Shown here: positions 8,647 to 17,405 of the stretch, piece by piece
Numbering within the stretch: the stretch's first letter is position 1
Layout: every line of letters begins with the position of its first letter
Assembly: GCA_946615905.1 (NCBI GenBank)
Contig: CAMOIE010000002.1
Coordinates: 62,001-126,000, forward strand
Direction of reading: 5' to 3'
Source of the DNA: an uncultured Treponema sp.
Lineage (GTDB): Bacteria; Spirochaetota; Spirochaetia; Treponematales; Treponemataceae
Length of the DNA stretch: 64,000 nucleotides
Notes under the pieces: model-generated
What the model was told of the DNA's origin: nothing
What the model saw: the letters and a program-made list of their open reading frames with translations, nothing else
The model's database searches: none
Translations under genes and position numbers: made by a program

Positions 8647-8847
8647 ATGAAAAAGATTATAGCAGCTGCTTTTGGAATATCGGTGCTTTTTACAGCTTTT
8701 TCTGTTTGTGGAACCGAGCTGAATAATTTCGATGTTTTTACGAACTCTTACGTCATCTGTGAGGATAGTGGAGAGGCTCATCCGAACTATGAGGATTTCC
8801 ACGCCGATGTCTCGGAAGTCATTTTCCACGACCGAGTGAATTCATAA
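8647..8847 (+). CDS. Small exported protein of unknown function
   Basis: MKKIIAAAFGISVLFTAFSVCG signal-like start, 66 aa, AAAAGGAG-like RBS. Confidence 0.5.
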   Translation: MKKIIAAAFGISVLFTAFSVCGTELNNFDVFTNSYVICEDSGEAHPNYEDFHADVSEVIFHDRVNS

Positions 8848-8854
8848 AAAAATC

Positions 8855-10411
8855 CTATTCTACCGAAACGATACTTGCCGTGTAGTATTTGAATTCCAAA
8901 ATCGCCTGCAAGTAGTTTACAAGCACTTGGTAGTAAGAGTTTTCTGCTGAAATGTGCTTTTGGTCCTGCTGTAAAAGATTGTCCACCGTGATAAGCCCGG
9001 CGTTGAATCTTTTTTGCTCGTTTTCGTAGAGATTTTTTTGTAAGTCAAGAACAGAGTCGGCACCTTGCACGAGATTTTTGTAGATTGCAAGTTTTTCCGC
9101 TGCACTCTGAATTTGCAAGGCCAGCGTGTTTTTTGCCTTGTTGTATTCGATTAGGGCCTTGTCGTATTCTGCCTGAGCCTGGTCAAAAGCCCCTTTTTTT
9201 TCGTTGTTTCCGATTTTAGCGCTCACTCCTACGGCTCCGCTTACGTTCACACCGTGGTTATTTTTGAAGCCAGATGAAAGGAATTGGTCTGTGTTGTCGG
9301 AATAGGTCGCGCCGCTCGCCCCGATTCCAAAGTTGAGGTTCGCATCGGGGAGACGGTCGGCCTTTGCAAGCCTCACCTTTAAGTCTGCCATTTCAACGCC
9401 CTGTTTGAGATATTTTAAGTCATTCCTATTTTCCAGCACAGATGAGATAAAATCCTCTGTCAGCTCGCCGGAATTAGGAATTTGAATTGATTTTAAGTCA
9501 ATTTCCGAAAACGGGTTTTCCGGCAGCCCGATTTTGCTTGTATCGGAAATTCCAAGGACGGTCACAAGTTCGATTTTAGCTTTGTTGCACTGAACTTTTG
9601 CATCCTGAAGTTGCCGCCTGTTTTCGTGCGTGTTGACCTCTAGTGCGAGCAAGTCGTTTTTGGTGCGAACGCCAGCCCGAATGAGCGAGTCCATGTTGTC
9701 GTTTCGCTCTTCGATTTTTTTCTGTAAATTTTCTAGCTGCTCTAGAAATTTGTAGGCCAAAAAATAGTTCCAGTAAAGCTGTGAGACATTTATCATCGAC
9801 TTTGAGATTGTGTCTTCTAGGGAAAATTCCATTTGTTCGATGTAATTTTTTGCCATGTCGAGTCTAAGAGAAGTGAGCGAATTCTTGAATGACTTGAAGA
9901 GGGGTAGGGAAAGTTCCAATGAAATCTCCCCCTTGTTCCTTGCTTTTTCGTCATCAAGTTTTGAAAGTCCAGCATCATAAAATTTGCTTCCGTATGTGTA
10001 ATCAGGAGAATTTTTTGTCTGCTGAACCGTGTATGAAAGTTTTGTCTCAAGTCCGAAGCTGAATAGTTTTTTGAGGAAAATCGTTCCCCCTGTCTGCTCA
10101 CTTATAGTGTTTCCCAAATCAATAAAATCCGCCCCAACGGTTGAATCGACATGATAATTCGGGTCATCTTCGTCAACAGGATTTTGGGTTCGCGAATACT
10201 GTGCCTGTGCGCCCGCCTCAATGTCAAAAGCCCCCTTCACCTGACGGTACTGGCCGCGTGCGGAGGCTAGGGCCGCCCTTTGGTTTTGAATGTCGTAATT
10301 GTTTTCAAGTGCGAGCGAAAATGCGTCTTGAAGGGAAAGTTTTTTTGATTCCTGTGCAAAAAAAGAGAGCGGTATGAAAATCAAACAAGCAAGGCAAATA
10401 AAAAATCGCAT
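8855..10411 (-). CDS. TolC-family outer membrane efflux protein
   Basis: Signal peptide, KKLSLQDAFSLALENNYDIQNQRAALASARGQYRQVKGAFD..., coiled-coil repeats typical of TolC-like proteins. Confidence 0.85.
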   Translation of the reverse strand: MRFFICLACLIFIPLSFFAQESKKLSLQDAFSLALENNYDIQNQRAALASARGQYRQVKGAFDIEAGAQAQYSRTQNPVDEDDPNYHVDSTVGADFIDLGNTISEQTGGTIFLKKLFSFGLETKLSYTVQQTKNSPDYTYGSKFYDAGLSKLDDEKARNKGEISLELSLPLFKSFKNSLTSLRLDMAKNYIEQMEFSLEDTISKSMINVSQLYWNYFLAYKFLEQLENLQKKIEERNDNMDSLIRAGVRTKNDLLALEVNTHENRRQLQDAKVQCNKAKIELVTVLGISDTSKIGLPENPFSEIDLKSIQIPNSGELTEDFISSVLENRNDLKYLKQGVEMADLKVRLAKADRLPDANLNFGIGASGATYSDNTDQFLSSGFKNNHGVNVSGAVGVSAKIGNNEKKGAFDQAQAEYDKALIEYNKAKNTLALQIQSAAEKLAIYKNLVQGADSVLDLQKNLYENEQKRFNAGLITVDNLLQQDQKHISAENSYYQVLVNYLQAILEFKYYTASIVSVE

Positions 10412-10497
10412 GATGGTATTTTAGTGCATCCAATAAGAAAGAAAAAGAAGCAATGAAATTTTAATTTGTTTTTTCCCAGAAAAATGTTACAATATCT

Positions 10498-10529
10498 TTA
10501 GCCTTTTTTGGTTTATCTTCGTATAAATA
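10498..10529 (+). promoter_or_regulatory. 32-bp promoter-like module, copy 3
   Basis: TTAGCCTTTTTTGGTTTATCTTCGTATAAATA. Confidence 0.75.
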
Positions 10530-10545
10530 TACGTGAGGTAAAATT

Positions 10546-10761
10546 ATGAATGATAAAAGACTTAAGCAGTTATTCGATTTTCAAAGATTCGCAGGGAATT
10601 CATCTATGGAATTCGCAATCAAAAGCGCACACTCCTATATCGACTCGTTGCAGGCGAAAGGTTTTGAAGAGCTTTCCGATGATGAGCTTGAGATGGTGAA
10701 CGCTGCAGGCATCCCTGGAGTAAAAACAAAATCAGACTGCACGGAAGTCCCAAAAATCTAA
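10546..10761 (+). CDS. Small leader-type peptide precursor (ELSDDELEMVNAAG leader end)
   Basis: 71 aa; ELSDDELEMVNAAG resembles the distal end of Nif11/NHLP-type leaders, followed by core-like IPGVKTKSDCTEVPKI. Confidence 0.6.
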   Translation: MNDKRLKQLFDFQRFAGNSSMEFAIKSAHSYIDSLQAKGFEELSDDELEMVNAAGIPGVKTKSDCTEVPKI

Positions 10762-10770
10762 CGGAATAAA

Positions 10771-11250
10771 GTGACGCAGCAAGAGAAAGAGCAAATTTAT
10801 CGGGAATATAATAAAAAAGTATTCTGTTATTTCAGAGGAAAAGGCCTCAACGAAGACGATGCTGAGGATTTATGTGCAAGTGTCTTTGTCAAATTTTATG
10901 GCAGTGCCGAAAATTTCGATTCGAACAAGGCTAGCCCTTCAACGCTTATCTACCGAATCTCACACAACTCTCTGATTGATTTTTACAGAACAAAAAAACA
11001 GCATTCGGAACTTGATGAAGAAATCTCTTACAATGACGAAACGCTCGACAACATCCTCACCGAAGAAACTCTTACTGAGCTTGGTCAGGCTCTTATGCGG
11101 TTGGAAGACCGCGAACGGGCGCTTATCGTGCTTGTCTACTATGACAACAAAAGTCTCAAAGATGCCGCTGCAATCTTAAGAATGAGCTACAGCAATTCAA
11201 AAATTGTGATGAAAAAGGCTCTCGCAGAACTGAAAGACTTTCTAACATAA
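10771..11250 (+). CDS. ECF-like RNA polymerase sigma factor (sigma-70 family)
   Basis: 159 aa; YNKKVFCYFRGKGLNEDDAEDLCASVFVKFY (region 2) and ALMRLEDRERALIVLVYYDNKSLKDAAAILRMSYSNSKIVMKKALAEL (region 4). GTG start. Confidence 0.85.
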   Translation: MTQQEKEQIYREYNKKVFCYFRGKGLNEDDAEDLCASVFVKFYGSAENFDSNKASPSTLIYRISHNSLIDFYRTKKQHSELDEEISYNDETLDNILTEETLTELGQALMRLEDRERALIVLVYYDNKSLKDAAAILRMSYSNSKIVMKKALAELKDFLT

Positions 11251-11266
11251 TGCGGCAGGAGAAAAA

Positions 11267-11506
11267 ATGGATATTGAATATCTTCTTTTTTTGCAGAACT
11301 TCAGGAACAGCATAAACGATGCATTAACGCCGTTTATGGAAGCGATTTCGTATTTTGCAGTTTCTGTTTGCGCCTACCGACCGTGGATTCGCGATGTGCG
11401 GGTCCTCCCTGCTGGAGACGCAATCAAGACAGCAACGGGCTATTCTTTTCCGAGTGGACACACCACGACGGCGACTCCGATTTACGGAGGACTTGCCCTG
11501 AGCTAA
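11267..11506 (+). pseudogene. PAP2-family phosphatase fragment with internal deletion and 3' truncation
   Basis: MDIEYLLFLQNFRNSINDALTPFMEAISYFAVS joined directly to VCAYRPWIRDVRVLPAGDA...SFPSGHTTTA; normal intervening helices and C-terminus absent. Confidence 0.7.
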
Positions 11507-11596
11507 GCGAAGGGGCTAGCAAAACATCTGAGGAGTCTTAACATCGATATCGCTCAGAATGACTCACTACCAATAATTTTTGGAGGATTTTTTTGC

Positions 11597-13432
11597 GTGA
11601 AAAAATATTTTCTCCTTTTCATTTTTCTTTTAGGCTCGCTTTCACTTTTCGCCCATGAATACCAGCTCGATGCGACTTTCCCAGGCTGGATTCACAACGC
11701 GAATTTCAGTGCGGACAATTCGCTCAGCTTCACTTTCTACCACGGGCAGGGCAGCGCGGTAGTGACACCCTCGAAGGGCGTGAAGGACTTTTCCTTCTAT
11801 GTAAATGGAAAGAAAATAAGCACGAAGTCGATAAAGGCGGGCGAAGAAAATTCTCTCGACATCTCAAGATACACGAGGGACGGGCGGAACATCCTCTTTG
11901 TGGGCGATGTAGAGCCGAAGGGCGAGGAATACAAAGTCCGCGTGCAGATTCCGTATCCGACGGTCGTGGAAGGCTCTGTCAAAAAATCCTCTCTCTCAAA
12001 AGACTCGCTTGATTTAATCGAAAAAATCGTTTCTTCCGACATTGCCCACGGATTCACCTCGGCTCAGCTTGCAATCGTGAAGGACGGTCAGCTTGTCTAC
12101 CAGAATGCGTGGGGAAGAGTCCGGACGAACGACGAGAACGGTCCTGTTGCCAATTCCCCAGACGCGACGAACGAGACCCTTTACGACTTGGCTTCTTGCA
12201 CAAAGATGATGGCGGGGGCGTATGCGATTCAGTATCTTGTGTCGAAAGGAAAGCTTTCGCTTGAAACGAAGCTTGTTGACATTTTCGGCTCTGCTTTCGC
12301 CGAAGACACAATCGACGTTAAATTCGAGGAAAAAGAGAAGATTCCGCTTGAGACAATCAAAAAATGGAAGAAAAATCTCACGATTCGCGATGTAATCACG
12401 CACACGGCGGGCTTCGAGGCGGGCTATCCCTACTTCAACGACAACTACGACCTCGCAAAAAACGAATTCGGCTCGGGCGAAGGAAAAAATCCCCTTTTTT
12501 CTGGAAACGATGGCTCTGAAAAGACGCGCGAGAACACGCTCAAGCAGATTTTCCGAACGCCACTCATCTACGAGCCCGGAACAAAGCTCGTCTACAGCGA
12601 CATCGACTTTATGATTCTCTGCTTTGTCGTCGAAAAGGTGAGCGGAAAGCGTCTCGACGTTTTCTTGAAGGAAACTTTCTGGGAACCGCTGGGGCTAAAA
12701 AGAATCACGTTCAACCCGCTTCAAAACGGATTTTCCGCAAGCGACTGCGCTGCGACCGACCCGGCAGGAAATTCATTTATGGGAAAAATCTTGTTCACGA
12801 ATTGCCGAACTGCCACGATTCAAGGAGAAGTACACGATGGTCTTGCGTATTACACGATGGCGGGCGTTTCTGGACATGCGGGGCTGTTCTCATCTGCTAT
12901 CGACCTGGCAAAACTTGCAAGCCTTATGCTCACAGGCGGCTGGGGGACGCACTCATTTTTCACGAAAAATGCTCTTGACCTCTTCACTTCCCCGCAGGAT
13001 ATTAAGAACGCAGACTACGCACTCGGCTGGTGGCGGGGTGGCGAAATGCAGAATGTCCGCTCATTCGGGACGGTCTGTTCTACTAGGGCGTTCGGGCATA
13101 ACGGATTTACCGGAACGCTGGTCTTTGTGGAACCAGAGGAAAATCTCGTCATAGTGTTTTTGACGAACAAAATCAACTCGAAGATGACAGATCCAGAATC
13201 GCTAAATAACCACTTCACGGGAAACTACTACCAGACGGCGAATTTCGGCTTTGTTCCGCAGATTGTCCTCATGGGATTAGACAAGGGCACCCAAAAATCC
13301 CAGTGGAAGTCACTCTTGCGCACAATGGCGGACGAGGCTAGGCGGACGGCGGAAAAGGGGGCGAAGGAAAACAAAGGCGATGCCCGTTGGAATGCTTACG
13401 AGGCTTTGGAAGAAGCGTACAGAAAATTTTAA
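11597..13432 (+). CDS. Serine beta-lactamase-like / penicillin-binding hydrolase, exported
   Basis: Signal peptide; SCTKM (SxxK) and YSD motifs of the beta-lactamase fold; HAGLFSSAIDLAK. Confidence 0.85.
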   Translation: MKKYFLLFIFLLGSLSLFAHEYQLDATFPGWIHNANFSADNSLSFTFYHGQGSAVVTPSKGVKDFSFYVNGKKISTKSIKAGEENSLDISRYTRDGRNILFVGDVEPKGEEYKVRVQIPYPTVVEGSVKKSSLSKDSLDLIEKIVSSDIAHGFTSAQLAIVKDGQLVYQNAWGRVRTNDENGPVANSPDATNETLYDLASCTKMMAGAYAIQYLVSKGKLSLETKLVDIFGSAFAEDTIDVKFEEKEKIPLETIKKWKKNLTIRDVITHTAGFEAGYPYFNDNYDLAKNEFGSGEGKNPLFSGNDGSEKTRENTLKQIFRTPLIYEPGTKLVYSDIDFMILCFVVEKVSGKRLDVFLKETFWEPLGLKRITFNPLQNGFSASDCAATDPAGNSFMGKILFTNCRTATIQGEVHDGLAYYTMAGVSGHAGLFSSAIDLAKLASLMLTGGWGTHSFFTKNALDLFTSPQDIKNADYALGWWRGGEMQNVRSFGTVCSTRAFGHNGFTGTLVFVEPEENLVIVFLTNKINSKMTDPESLNNHFTGNYYQTANFGFVPQIVLMGLDKGTQKSQWKSLLRTMADEARRTAEKGAKENKGDARWNAYEALEEAYRKF

Positions 13433-13459
13433 AAAAGACCGATACTATAAGGGAGACCT

Positions 13460-14809
13460 ATGGATTTTTTGCGCAATCACCAGCTTGACATAATGCTCGT
13501 AATGACCGGAACTTGCGGAATCCTTTCGCTTTTTGTCTTTTTTACAACGAGCCTTTCCAAAAGAAGGATGCACACCCTCTTGCTGACGGAAATTAGCGCG
13601 ACCCTTCTACTTATCGCGGACAGGGCGGCATACATCTACCGTGGCGATACAAGCGTCCTCGGCTGGTGGATGGTGAGAATCAGCAATTACTCTGTCTTTG
13701 CCTTGAGCCTCCTCGTTTTTTATGCTTTCGACTTGTATCTGATTGACCTTTTCACGAACGAGGGAGGGCTACCGAAGGCTCCACGTAGGCTCCAGTTCGT
13801 AAAATGGCTTGTCTTGGTCGGTGAGGTCTTAATCATAATCTCCCAGTTCACGGGATTTTATTATACATTCGATGAGAGCAACCGCTACCAGCGGGCAAGT
13901 GGCCATATTGTCTGCTATCTTTTCCCCTTTGTGATTTATATCCTGCAGTCCTCACTCATTATCCAGTACCGGAAGAGAATCCGCCGTATGGTTTTGATTC
14001 CTATTTTTCTGTTTGAATTTCTTCCGATCGCCGCGACGATTGTCCAGATTTTTGCCTACGGTCTTTCTCTCACGAACATGACGCTTGTCGGGGCTGCGGT
14101 AATTCTTTATTTATTCGTACTTTTGGACATGAACAAGACTGTCGAGAAGTCAAGAAGAATGGAAATTGACTTTCTCAAAACCGAGCAGCTTCACATGCAG
14201 GTTCTTTTTTCTGAGACGGCGGAAGCCCTGGCCCAGGCAATCGATGCAAAGGACAAGTACACCCACGGTCATTCCTCCAGAGTTGCGGAATACGCAAAGG
14301 AAATCGCAAAGCGGGCCGGTCTTCCAGAAGAGGAAATCAACGACATTTATTTTGCGGCCCTCCTCCACGATGTCGGAAAAATCGGAGTCCCTGACGCAAT
14401 CATAAACAAAGAGGGAAAACTCACGGACGATGAGTATCAGGCGATAAAAGAACACCCAAAATTAGGAAACGAGATTTTGCGGAACATCACCCAGTCTCCG
14501 ACGCTGAGAATCGGCGCTTACTACCACCACGAGCGTTACGATGGCAAGGGATATCCGATAGGTCTAAAGGGAGAGGAAATTCCTGAGATTGCCAGAATTA
14601 TAGCCGTCGCCGACACATACGATGCGATGACGAGCAAGAGAAGCTACCGCTCCACCCTTCCTCAGTCTGTCGTCCGTAGCGAAATTGAAAAAGGAATCGG
14701 CACTCAGTTCGACCCCCGCTTTGCGAAAATCATGCTTTCGATAATCGACGAGGACAAGGACTATAAGATGCAGGAATGGGGCAACACCGCAGAACGATAC
14801 GGAAAGTAA
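13460..14809 (+). CDS. HD-GYP domain phosphodiesterase with N-terminal membrane region
   Basis: HGHSSRVAEYAKEIAKRAGL...LLHDVGKIGVPDAIINKEGKL...HHERYDGKGYP. Confidence 0.9.
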   Translation: MDFLRNHQLDIMLVMTGTCGILSLFVFFTTSLSKRRMHTLLLTEISATLLLIADRAAYIYRGDTSVLGWWMVRISNYSVFALSLLVFYAFDLYLIDLFTNEGGLPKAPRRLQFVKWLVLVGEVLIIISQFTGFYYTFDESNRYQRASGHIVCYLFPFVIYILQSSLIIQYRKRIRRMVLIPIFLFEFLPIAATIVQIFAYGLSLTNMTLVGAAVILYLFVLLDMNKTVEKSRRMEIDFLKTEQLHMQVLFSETAEALAQAIDAKDKYTHGHSSRVAEYAKEIAKRAGLPEEEINDIYFAALLHDVGKIGVPDAIINKEGKLTDDEYQAIKEHPKLGNEILRNITQSPTLRIGAYYHHERYDGKGYPIGLKGEEIPEIARIIAVADTYDAMTSKRSYRSTLPQSVVRSEIEKGIGTQFDPRFAKIMLSIIDEDKDYKMQEWGNTAERYGK

Positions 14810-14839
14810 AGATAGGTTTTCTGCATAAAAATCGTGAAG

Positions 14840-15211
14840 TTAAAATTCCTCGTAATCAAAAATCTCCTCGTCGTCGCGGAGGAAAATCCAGAATTTTGTG
14901 TATGGCTGTAAAAGTTCGCCAGTCTCGACATAGACAGGACGCTGCAAAAGCACATAGTACCAGGTGCCGTTTTTAGCCTTGTCAAAATCGCCTTTTTCGA
15001 GAACCTTTAGGTTAAGCCCGCCCTCGTGGTTGAAAATCCTGTGCCACTCGGCATCTTTTGAAAAATCCGCCCTTTCGTAAAGAATATGCTCGCCCCAAAG
15101 CCGGAAGCTGGATAATTTCGGAAGGTCGCGGTTTGAGAGGGAGAATGCGAAAATCGGCAGAAGAAGAAAAAGGGGCAAGAAAAATCGTTTCATCGGTTTA
15201 TGATATAACAA
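14840..15211 (-). CDS. Hypothetical exported protein
   Basis: Signal peptide MKRFFLPLFLLLPIFAFS; no family recognised. Confidence 0.5.
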   Translation of the reverse strand: MLYHKPMKRFFLPLFLLLPIFAFSLSNRDLPKLSSFRLWGEHILYERADFSKDAEWHRIFNHEGGLNLKVLEKGDFDKAKNGTWYYVLLQRPVYVETGELLQPYTKFWIFLRDDEEIFDYEEF

Positions 15212-15250
15212 TGCGGCGCGTTACGCCATAGTCTGCGTTAAGCGCGGCAG

Positions 15251-15328
15251 GTAGGGAGCCGGTCGCGAAGTGAAAAAACTCACGAGGTGAGTTTTTAGGC
15301 GAGTCTCGACAAAATCTGTGATTTTCCG
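15251..15328 (+). repeat. Palindromic repeat family S, copy C
   Basis: GTAGGGAGCCGGTCGCGAAGTGAAAAAACTCACGAGGTGAGTTTTTAGGCGAGTCTCGACAAAATCTGTGATTTTCC. Confidence 0.85.
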
Positions 15329-15340
15329 TTGGAGCCGACG

Positions 15341-15454
15341 CGGCAGGGATTGTAGGGGCGGCGGTAGCCGTTGCAGGTCGCACGCGACCTGCAATGAAGC
15401 GATAGCGGAACCCCGAAAAGCCCGACCCGCCGACAGGCGGGTGCCGCCCAAAAA
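15341..15454 (+). repeat. Variable-stem intergenic repeat family V, copy 1
   Basis: AGGGATTGTAGGGGCGG...GAAGCGATAGCGGAACCCCGAAAAGCCCG-hairpin-GCCCAAAAA; ends at the stop codon of the VOC gene. Confidence 0.75.
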
Positions 15455-15862
15455 CTACATCGACGTTCCGACTTCAATCAAGTTGCCGTCCGGGTCATAG
15501 AAACGCACGACTTTCTGACCCCACGAATGTGTCATAAGGCGATTGACATATTGGACATCTGGATAATAGTGCTCGAGCTTTTCGACAAAGGCTTCAATGT
15601 CGCTCTCCTCAAAATAAAGTTCGCTCGCGTTGTTTTTCGAAGTCACATTTGCACCAAGAAATTGCTTCCAGATTTTTTCATCTTGCAGACAAAGCCCCTC
15701 CGAAAGAACCATGTTGCCGTCATTATCGACGAGCATTTCAAGCCCGAACAAATCGTGATAGAACCGCTGCGACTTTTCAATGTCTTTGACCACAATCAGA
15801 ATGTTTTTTAGTTTCACTTTTATCTTCCTTTCCGTTTTAACATGAAATGAAGGGCACCGCAA
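15455..15862 (-). CDS. VOC family (glyoxalase-like) protein
   Basis: VKDIEKSQRFYHDLFGLEMLVDNDGNMVL...VRFYDPDGNLIEV. Confidence 0.85.
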   Translation of the reverse strand: MRCPSFHVKTERKIKVKLKNILIVVKDIEKSQRFYHDLFGLEMLVDNDGNMVLSEGLCLQDEKIWKQFLGANVTSKNNASELYFEESDIEAFVEKLEHYYPDVQYVNRLMTHSWGQKVVRFYDPDGNLIEVGTSM

Positions 15863-16458
15863 GCTCCAGCAATAATCAGCGCGTACTCCAAGAAAAAAAT
15901 CGGAACTGGCGGAACTTCAACATAACGGTCGTAGAAAATCATCGCTGACCACAAGCGGCTCTTTATAAAGAAGAAAACGCCAAGCGCGAAAATCAAAATT
16001 TCGCAGAAAAAACAAATCCATTTTCCCAAGCCGACCGAGAACCGTCTTTCGATTTTGTTAAAAAGTCCGTTCGTGTGAAGTCCCAAGTGAAATGCCATAA
16101 TCACAAACATCCAGCTTGCCGCCGCCTTGTGAATCGGAAGCCATTCAAATTTAAACGGCAGAAAAGAAAACGCCATACCAGAAATCTGCACGGAAGAAAA
16201 AATCAGGACGAGCAGTGAAAGGACTAACGCGGTGTCAATCGCAATCATTGCGACTCTGCGCGGTGGATATTTTCCCCTAAAAAGCGATTTATAGTAGGCG
16301 ATGTTCAGAATGTTGTGGGCGATAAAAAGCGCGAACAATACTGTTCCCAAAACAGCGTGGAGAAAAATGTTCCGTCCTTCCCGCTGGCTCATCTCGAAGA
16401 TGAAGAGAATGAGCATTAGTGAGTCGATGAGGGTGCGGGTGAGTTTGTTTTTGGTCAT
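15820..16458 (-). CDS. DUF4405-like / cytochrome b-like membrane protein
   Basis: Multiple TM helices with paired histidines (HAVLGTVLFALFIAHNILN; HKAAASWMFVIMAFHLGLH). Confidence 0.6.
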   Translation of the reverse strand: MTKNKLTRTLIDSLMLILFIFEMSQREGRNIFLHAVLGTVLFALFIAHNILNIAYYKSLFRGKYPPRRVAMIAIDTALVLSLLVLIFSSVQISGMAFSFLPFKFEWLPIHKAAASWMFVIMAFHLGLHTNGLFNKIERRFSVGLGKWICFFCEILIFALGVFFFIKSRLWSAMIFYDRYVEVPPVPIFFLEYALIIAGACGALHFMLKRKGR

Positions 16459-16461
16459 GGG

Positions 16462-17034
16462 CTACATCTCTTTTTTTGCCCAATCAGCAATCGTCTTTTC
16501 AGAATCGCTTGAGCGGAATCGCCTGCCGTTCGACACTTTTGCGCCAGGAGCGTATTTTTTAATTCCGGGGATTGCTCCGCCGATTCCGCTTCCGCCAGAT
16601 GTGCAGAATGGAACGATTTTCTTTCCCGAAAGGTTTGCGTCTTTCAAGAACGTGCGGATTATGTGCGGCTCTTTGTACCACCAGATGGGGAAGCCCACGA
16701 AAATCGTGTCGTATTTTGAAAAGTCGGGCAGCTGACCTGCGATTGCAGGAAGAGAGTTTTCGTCCGCGCACTCGATTGAAGTGCGGGATTTTTTGTCGTT
16801 CCAGTCAAGGTCTGTGGCGGTGTACTTTTGCTCGGGGACGATTTCGTAGAGGTCTATCGCGCCGTCACCCTGAGCCTGTCGAAGGGCCGAAGCTAACTTT
16901 TTCGCCACGCCCTCGGTCGTTCCTGTCGCCGAAAAATACGCAACCAGCACTTTCTTTTCTCCGGTTGAGTTTTGCGCGGTCGCAACACCAGTCGCGAACA
17001 CAGCCGCTAAAATCAATGTGATGAATTTTTTCAT
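16462..17034 (-). CDS. Flavodoxin-like exported protein
   Basis: Signal peptide; KKVLVAYFSATGTTEGVAKKLA...DTIFVGFPIWWYKEPHIIRTFL...IVPFCTSGGSGIG. Confidence 0.88.
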   Translation of the reverse strand: MKKFITLILAAVFATGVATAQNSTGEKKVLVAYFSATGTTEGVAKKLASALRQAQGDGAIDLYEIVPEQKYTATDLDWNDKKSRTSIECADENSLPAIAGQLPDFSKYDTIFVGFPIWWYKEPHIIRTFLKDANLSGKKIVPFCTSGGSGIGGAIPGIKKYAPGAKVSNGRRFRSSDSEKTIADWAKKEM

Positions 17035-17059
17035 TTTCGTTTCCTCAAAAAGATTTTAC

Positions 17060-17109
17060 TGACATAGTGTCAATATAAAGTATTATTACAGACATCTGAC
17101 ATTTTGTCA
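17060..17109. promoter_or_regulatory. Pair of TGACANNNTGTCA operators
   Basis: TGACATAGTGTCA (17060-17072) and TGACATTTTGTCA (17097-17109) upstream of the flavodoxin gene. Confidence 0.65.
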
Positions 17110-17405
17110 ATTAAATCGGTACACAAAAGGTTTTTGCAGAAGTAGTTATAAAATGACGTGTTACTGAAAGTATGATTTTGGAAAAATTCGGTGATTGAGC
17201 CTGTCGAAATCACCAGTTTTGCGGTATTTTCGATAAACTCAACCACCGCAAAATCCTTGTCATCAGACTTTTGATAACACACCATAAAATGAACATCGGT
17301 TCTTGAATGAGGGCTGCCGGTTTTTGGGAAAATATAATTCTTATATTGACAATCATCTATGTAAGGCGTATATTACATATAGATATTTATCAATACGAGG
17401 TGCTT

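Noticed and set aside
15341-15454. Possible CRISPR or tRNA-like element from the dense stems
   Set aside because: No regularly spaced direct repeats and no tRNA cloverleaf/T-loop; better explained as an interspersed palindromic repeat.
17188-17256. Regulatory attenuator upstream of arsR
   Set aside because: The palindrome belongs to the GGTTGAGCCTGTCGAAA repeat class also seen at 4626, so a specific attenuator role is unsupported.
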